Part shown: piece by piece, positions 59,577 to 64,000 of the stretch
Layout: every line of letters starts with the position of its first letter
How positions within the stretch are numbered: the stretch's first letter is position 1
Assembly: GCF_003020115.1 (NCBI RefSeq)
Contig: NZ_PYFX01000022.1
Location: 24,919 to 88,918, forward strand
Length of the DNA: 64,000 bases
Source of the DNA: Bradyrhizobium sp. MOS002
GTDB taxonomy: Bacteria > Pseudomonadota > Alphaproteobacteria > Rhizobiales > Xanthobacteraceae
Direction of reading: 5' to 3'
Position numbers and translations under genes: made by a program
The notes under the pieces: model-generated
Told to the model about the DNA's origin: nothing
The model's database searches: none
Seen by the model: only the letters and a program-made list of their open reading frames with translations

Positions 59577-61364
59577 GTGTTCCTGCGGATCAGACATCTC
59601 GCCGACCGCAAGGGGACGAACCGCGTCATGGTTCGGCTGCGGGCGCTGCTGCGCAGCAACGAATTCTATCTGATCCCGCTGGCGCTGGTGATCGGCACGC
59701 TTGCCGGCGCCATCGTGACACTGATGGCCGAGATTGCACAGATTGCCCATATGGTGATCTACGGCATTCCCATCGATGTCCGCCTGTCTGCCAATACCAG
59801 CGTTAGTCCCTGGGCTGCGCTGATCGCGCCCGCGCTGGGCGGATTGTCGCTCGGCATCATGGAGTGGTGGCGGCGACGGCTCAAGCTCTCCAGTGCGGTC
59901 GATCCGATCGAGGCGAACGCGCTGCGTGGCGGCAATCTGTCGATGCGCGACAGTGTGGTTGTGTCGAGCCAGACGTTGATCTCGAACGGTTGCGGCGCCT
60001 CCGTCGGCCTCGAGGCGGGCTATACCCAGATCGGCTCGGGCATCGCCTCGCTGCTCGGCAAGTTCTTCAATCTACGCCGCAACGATCTGCGCCTGATCGT
60101 TGGCTGCGGCGCCGCTGCGGCGATCGCGGCGGCCTTCGGTGCACCGATCACGGGCGCCTTCTACGCCTGTGAGCTGATCGTCGGCGTCTATTCGGTCGGC
60201 AGCGCCGCGCCGATCCTCGCCGCCTCGCTCGCCGGTGCGCTGACCGCGCAATGGCTCGGCGGCGCGCCATACTCGCTCGAAATACCCAAGGTCAGCGCCG
60301 TCGGCGTCGAGCAATATCTGGCGCTGATCGGGCTCGCCCTCGTCACCAGCGGCGTCGGCATCGCCGTGATGCGCTCGTCCTCGATGTTCGAGCGCCTGTT
60401 CAAATGGCTGCCGGTCTGGCTGCGCCCCGTGATCGGCGGCCTCATCGTCGGCGGCTTTGCGATTGTCACGCCGCAGGTGCTGGCGGCCGGCCACGGCGCG
60501 ATGGTGCTCGATCTCTTTCACGACATGACGATCGGCCTGATCGCGCTGATCATCGCCTTGAAGGTGACGGCCTGCCTGATCTCGCTCGCCTCCGGCTTCC
60601 GCGGCGGGCTGTTCTTTGCCTCGCTGTTCGTCGGGAGCCTGATCGGAAAGTTCTTTGCCGCGGTGCTGGTCTTGATCAGCCCGAACTTCGTGATCGATCC
60701 GCTGGTCGCGATGCTGACGGGCATGGCGACGCTCGGCGTCGCCATCGTCGGCGGTCCCTTGACCATGTCGTTCCTCGTGCTCGAGATGACCCGCAATGTC
60801 GACGTCACCGCCGTGGTGCTCGCCGGCTGCATCGTCACCTCGATCTGCGTCCGCTTCATGTTCGGGCACTCCTTCTCGACCTGGCGCCTGCATCTGCGCG
60901 GCGAGACCATCCGCAGCGCCAACGACGTCGGCTGGCTGCGCAACCTCACCGTCGAGCGGCTGATGCGCTCCGATGTCGGCAAGGTGCCGTCGACCACGAC
61001 GATCGCGGCGGTCCGCCGCGAATTCGCGCTGGGCTCGCGCCCCGGGATCGTCATCGTCAACAATGCGGACGAATATGTCGGCCTCGTCCTGCTGCCCGAT
61101 CTGTTCTCCGGCGACCTCGACAGCATCGCCGACGAGATCCAGGTGATCGAGCTCGCGCGCCTGACCGAGATCGTGCTGATCCCGGAAATGAACGTGAAGT
61201 CGGCGATGGCGGTGTTCGACGAGGCGGAGGCCGAGATGCTGGCGGTGGTCGATTCCACCGACAGCCGCAAGGTGGTCGGCTTCCTCACCGAGACCTTCGT
61301 CCGGCGCCGCTATGTCGAGGAAATCGACAAGGCGACGCGCGGCGTCCTCGGCGCGCTGTCGTAA
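59577..61364 (+). CDS. CLC-family chloride channel/transporter with C-terminal CBS domains
   Basis: 595 residues from GTG 59577 (an ATG at 59628 gives a shorter form). About ten membrane segments, then a pair of CBS-like units (LTVERLMRSDVGKVPSTTTIAAVRREFAL and LTEIVLIPEMNVKSAMAVFDEAEAEMLAVV). The family's GSGIP filter motif is not found at the expected place (SSAVDPIEAN), and GxEGP reads GLEAG, keeping Glu but not Pro. It moves chloride or another anion, maybe with proton exchange. The altered motifs make selectivity uncertain. Confidence 0.85.
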   Translation: MFLRIRHLADRKGTNRVMVRLRALLRSNEFYLIPLALVIGTLAGAIVTLMAEIAQIAHMVIYGIPIDVRLSANTSVSPWAALIAPALGGLSLGIMEWWRRRLKLSSAVDPIEANALRGGNLSMRDSVVVSSQTLISNGCGASVGLEAGYTQIGSGIASLLGKFFNLRRNDLRLIVGCGAAAAIAAAFGAPITGAFYACELIVGVYSVGSAAPILAASLAGALTAQWLGGAPYSLEIPKVSAVGVEQYLALIGLALVTSGVGIAVMRSSSMFERLFKWLPVWLRPVIGGLIVGGFAIVTPQVLAAGHGAMVLDLFHDMTIGLIALIIALKVTACLISLASGFRGGLFFASLFVGSLIGKFFAAVLVLISPNFVIDPLVAMLTGMATLGVAIVGGPLTMSFLVLEMTRNVDVTAVVLAGCIVTSICVRFMFGHSFSTWRLHLRGETIRSANDVGWLRNLTVERLMRSDVGKVPSTTTIAAVRREFALGSRPGIVIVNNADEYVGLVLLPDLFSGDLDSIADEIQVIELARLTEIVLIPEMNVKSAMAVFDEAEAEMLAVVDSTDSRKVVGFLTETFVRRRYVEEIDKATRGVLGALS

Positions 61365-61414
61365 GGTCATGCGGAAGCGGGACGGCGTGCATCATGCGCC
61401 GCCGTCCGCGCCTG

Positions 61415-61672
61415 CTACCGGCCCGGTTGGGAGGGAGCCGCGACGAGGCTGGCCACGATCCGGCGGACCAGGGGCAGCACCATCAGCAGCGTCGGAAAGG
61501 CAACGAGCCATGACAGTGCCCAGGCGCCCGGCCAGGTCGCGAGAAACGCCGGCGTTGCGCCGAGGCTTCGGAAGGTGGAAATGACCGACACCACGGCCGT
61601 CATGAGGATGGACAGCACGAATGGCATCACGATCGGCGCATAGCGCGCCGGCAGTTTGCGAACCGCAATCAT
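61415..61672 (-). CDS. DUF2798-type small membrane protein
   Basis: 85 residues from ATG 61672. Two hydrophobic spans: MPFVLSILMTAVVSVISTF and WALSWLVAFPTLLMVLPLVRRIVA, the second with the PLVRRIV ending typical of the family. Basic N-terminus. No known function. Converges with the CLC gene across 50 bp. Confidence 0.78.
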   Translation of the reverse strand: MIAVRKLPARYAPIVMPFVLSILMTAVVSVISTFRSLGATPAFLATWPGAWALSWLVAFPTLLMVLPLVRRIVASLVAAPSQPGR

Positions 61673-61960
61673 CTGGTTTCTCTTTGGAATAGGACGCGTC
61701 AGTCACGTTGAACCTGCAAATGGCATCGATCCCGACGGCGTCGGTTGATGCGTTGGTTCACGTAAAACGCTTACGGCGACCGAAAAACGGTGCGTCTGTT
61801 CATTATCCGCTCATGTTGGATGGTTCAAGCTGGATCTGGACGTTCGGTTTACAATCGTTCAAAGCGTGGCAGATTGCCGCGATCGCGAAACCATTTCAGT
61901 GGTTTGTGCATTAAGTCTTGTTTGATTATGTCGCTTTGAGCGAGAACAGGGAAGGTCACC

Positions 61961-62350
61961 ATGAATAAAGGACCGAGGATTTCTGCAGCCGGCCGCAACG
62001 TTGTGTTGGTGGCTTTCGCAAGTCTCGCTCTGATGACGGCCTCTATCACGCCTTCGGCTGCCAACTCGCCCGCGCCCAGCAAGGCCGCTGCCGCGAGCCC
62101 GGCCGCTCCGGCTGCCACCGATTTCAGCGCCGCTCGCCGGCACCGCTATTATCGACGAGGTCCGAACGCTGCAGGTCTCGCCTTCATGGGCGTGGCGGCA
62201 GGTCTGATCGGCGGCGCGATCGCAGAGAGCAGGCGCCAGGAGTACTACGAGGAACGCTATAATTACGGCCGCGGTCCTTACTACGGCGGCCAGGGATATT
62301 ACGGCGGCGGCCCCTACTATGGTCCGCGTGGCTATTATCAGCAGTATTAG
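61961..62350 (+). CDS. Secreted Gly/Tyr-rich protein
   Basis: 129 residues from ATG 61961 (GGAAGG upstream). Signal peptide to about residue 35 (SITPSAANS), an Ala/Pro-rich linker, a short hydrophobic stretch with Gly spacing (AGLAFMGVAAGLIGGAIAE), then repeats of GPYYGGQGYYGGGPYYGPRGYY. Such proteins are common in rhizobia and may coat the envelope or be membrane-associated. A terminator hairpin follows. Confidence 0.75.
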   Translation: MNKGPRISAAGRNVVLVAFASLALMTASITPSAANSPAPSKAAAASPAAPAATDFSAARRHRYYRRGPNAAGLAFMGVAAGLIGGAIAESRRQEYYEERYNYGRGPYYGGQGYYGGGPYYGPRGYYQQY

Positions 62351-62384
62351 GCGCCTGTCTTCGCCTCAGTCTCGATTCGCGCCA

Positions 62385-62415
62385 AAGGGGCGGTGTTTTG
62401 CACCGCCCCTTGTTG
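62385..62415 (+). terminator. Terminator-like hairpin after the Gly/Tyr-rich gene
   Basis: AAGGGGCGGTG (62385-62395) and CACCGCCCCTT (62401-62411) pair perfectly around the loop TTTTG, 34 bp after the stop. The bases after it (GTTGCTT) are moderately T-rich. Confidence 0.7.
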
Positions 62416-63222
62416 CTTCTGCGGGAGGCGTCTCATTGCGCGACCTGTGTCGCGGGTGCGTCAATCCCCTCCGGTAAATATATTCCGCTTTACCGAAATT
62501 CGGTTTTGGCGTATGTGTCGCGCATCCCGGTTCATCCTTGAGGGGCGATCTTGTGGTCGTCACGTTCGCGAGCCGGGCTTGCGGTGGACGCGGCAGCGTT
62601 CGGGTACGAGAGGTGTGGGCGGGGCGGATTGCTCTCCGTGAGCCCAAGGCTTCGTGCCGACGAGCGGCGCTGCTAGGCTTCGTCTCGTCATCAGGTCGGC
62701 GGCAACGTGCACAATGTCGTCGAAACCGGTGGCGAAATGGCGGGCCGTGCGTACGGCAAAACCGTGTGGTCCTGGCGTCCAGTCATTTCGGGCGGTCGGG
62801 GAAAACTAAAAAGCCTCGACCAATGAACGGCTTAGCAGGATCGGCGCGCGGCGCCGTATCCCGCTGGTAAGCGCCCGGCCCTATTAGGCCCTAGTTTCAC
62901 ATGCTGCCGTTTTAAGGCGAGAGTTGGGGCTGCGCCCGCGCGAGGTTCAGACCTGGCCCGGTTGCGCCCGGTGGCTCGGAAGGATCGCGGGCCTGCTGGA
63001 TGCGATGGCCGGGCTTGCGCGCTGATCCTTGTGGCCCGGTGCGGCGGCGCACGGTAGGACTCTCTAATTCGGTTCTGCTTATCATCGTGTCAGCCTTGCT
63101 CTTGGAGCGAAGCCCGTGCTCCACCGCGCCGTGGTGATGGCGCGAACCGTAATGCCGTCCGCTAGGGGCGGCGAGCCGTTGCGCCTGATGCCGCCGGTCG
63201 TTGCGAGCGCTGGCGATGACGC
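62416..63222. repeat. Non-coding stretch, probably a degenerate Bradyrhizobium repeat unit plus decayed sequence
   Basis: No supported gene in about 800 bp. The part near 62530-62780 (for example CTTCGTCTCGTCATCAGG..CGGCAACGTGCACAATG) resembles a longer intergenic unit I recall from several Bradyrhizobium genomes, here diverged. From 62880 to 63222 the sequence has no pattern I recognise; a minus-strand frame there (to 63304) overlaps a response-regulator gene and is not believed. Confidence 0.35.
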
Positions 63223-63600
63223 TCAGGGCCAAGCGGCTGAGGCGCTCGCGAGCGGCTCCATTAGCGACCGTGCCGAGAACGGCTTCGTGAGGTAGGCGAG
63301 ACATCCTGAGAGTACCGCAGCTGTGCGAACGGCGGGGGTGTCGTTCCCAGTCATGAAGATGACCGGCACAGAATTGTGCGCTGTTGTGAGGTCATGCCTC
63401 AGCTCTATGCCTGACCTGTCGCCCAAGTTGATGTCGAGAAGGACACAAACAACGCTGCCGAAATCGTGGAGATTTTCAAAGGCTTCCGCAGAGGGAAGCA
63501 ACACGCTGCGGTACCCGTATTGCCGCAGCAGCCGTCCTATGCTCCGCAGCAATGCGGGATCGTCATCCACGACAACAACTTGCTGATTTGAAGCGTGCAT
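63223..63600 (-). CDS. Receiver-only response regulator (FixJ-like)
   Basis: 125 residues from ATG 63600. VVVVDDDPALLRSIGRLLRQYGY starts a receiver domain; phospho-acceptor Asp lies in VCVLLDINLGDRSG, and the switch Thr and Lys in IFMTGNDTP and AYLTKPFSA. No output domain follows. Receiver-only proteins can pass phosphate between kinases or act on a partner. The next gene upstream on the same strand encodes a FixJ-like helix-turn-helix protein, cut by the window edge. Confidence 0.85.
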   Translation of the reverse strand: MHASNQQVVVVDDDPALLRSIGRLLRQYGYRSVLLPSAEAFENLHDFGSVVCVLLDINLGDRSGIELRHDLTTAHNSVPVIFMTGNDTPAVRTAAVLSGCLAYLTKPFSARSLMEPLASASAAWP

Positions 63601-63671
63601 AAAATGCGCTCCAATGAATGGCGGGAACGCGACGGTCTCTATGTTGAGTCGGGTCCCGGATCTACTGGCCC

Positions 63672-64000
63672 TTAGGACAATGAAGCCGTCTGTTGGCTAT
63701 CGTGGATACCACCCAAAACCCCAACTCGCTCGGCAACCGAAACGAGTTCGGCCAAGGTCCGAACCTGCATTTTCTCCATCACCCCGTGGCGATGGGCCTT
63801 GATCGTCCGCTCGCCCGCTCCCAAGATACTGCCGATCTGCTTATTGGTCTTGCCAGCAACGATCAGTTCAAATACTTGCCGCTCCCTCGGCGTCAGTTTG
63901 GCGATGAGGGCGCGAACAACATCCAGCTTGGTCTGTTGCTCACGGAAGGCTCGACGGCGTGCGAACGCCCGTTCAATTGCCGTAAGAAGGTCGTCGGACG
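63672..64000 (-). CDS. FixJ-type response regulator, C-terminal part
   Basis: Partial: 109 codons to the right edge. The visible part has a linker (DDLLTAIERAFARRRAFREQQ) and a LuxR-type helix-turn-helix LTPRERQVFELIVAGKTNKQIGSILGAGERTIKAHRHGVMEKMQVRTLAELV, then a short tail. The receiver domain lies outside the window. It is followed on the same strand, 71 bp later, by a receiver-only protein; the two may form one signalling unit with a kinase outside the window. Confidence 0.85.
   Translation of the reverse strand, partial: SDDLLTAIERAFARRRAFREQQTKLDVVRALIAKLTPRERQVFELIVAGKTNKQIGSILGAGERTIKAHRHGVMEKMQVRTLAELVSVAERVGVLGGIHDSQQTASLS

Noticed and set aside
62912..63304. 130-codon minus-strand frame downstream of the receiver gene
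   Set aside because: Overlaps 82 bp of the receiver coding sequence in another frame, has a low-complexity Arg/Gly/Pro composition, and no ribosome site.
1..64000. CRISPR arrays, tRNA or rRNA genes, prophage or intact insertion sequences
   Set aside because: None seen on reading through both strands; the repeats present are short palindromic intergenic units without regular spacing.

Overview
The window looks like chromosomal DNA of a Bradyrhizobium-type alphaproteobacterium (Nitrobacteraceae). The evidence is its high GC content, the rhizobial gene families (tripartite-tricarboxylate substrate-binding proteins, FixJ-like regulators, GrlR-family and DUF2798 proteins), and palindromic intergenic repeats of the kind common in that genus. 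This placement is inferred from sequence character and remembered families; no search was run.

Layout. 1-8.9 kb is ordinary chromosome: the start of a TonB receptor, tungstate transporter genes tupA and tupB, an orphan pstS, hisC, an FAD-linked 2-hydroxyacid dehydrogenase and a 3-hydroxybutyryl-CoA dehydrogenase. A truncated haemoglobin follows. About 9.8-48.2 kb is one large island for PQQ- and lanthanide-dependent alcohol oxidation. From 48.3 kb onward there are small conserved rhizobial proteins, a Tat-exported GH1 glycosidase, a thiolase, an HU protein, an Hsp20-Lon stress operon, a DUF892 protein, MarC, a class II aldolase, a CLC channel and, at the right edge, two FixJ-like response regulators.

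How the island works. Three quinoprotein dehydrogenases are encoded: XoxF, an ExaF/PedH-like enzyme, and an unusual one that lacks the vicinal disulfide and sits behind a Rieske protein. All three carry the extra Asp two residues after the catalytic Asp that marks lanthanide-dependent enzymes. XoxF forms an apparent operon with its cytochrome XoxG, glutathione-dependent formaldehyde dehydrogenase and Gfa. S-formylglutathione hydrolase lies 25 kb away, which completes methanol to formate except for formate dehydrogenase. A lanmodulin homologue and a 26-residue pqqA gene lie between the enzymes. Supporting genes include two ABC systems (one of them the PQQ-associated, Lut-like system with an ABC-2 permease), a TonB-dependent receptor, a SoxYZ-fusion/metallohydrolase/XoxJ/Cys-x3-Cys-Trp 'quinoprotein relay' set, and several small secreted proteins of unknown role. 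Regulation probably involves an AraC protein divergent from xoxF and a divergent NarL-type response regulator/histidine kinase pair.

The most novel parts are the Rieske plus disulfide-less quinoprotein pair, the lanmodulin with altered EF-hands, the orphan pqqA next to it with an outer-membrane protein gene, and the periplasmic accessory set. No rRNA, tRNA, CRISPR array, prophage or intact insertion sequence was seen.
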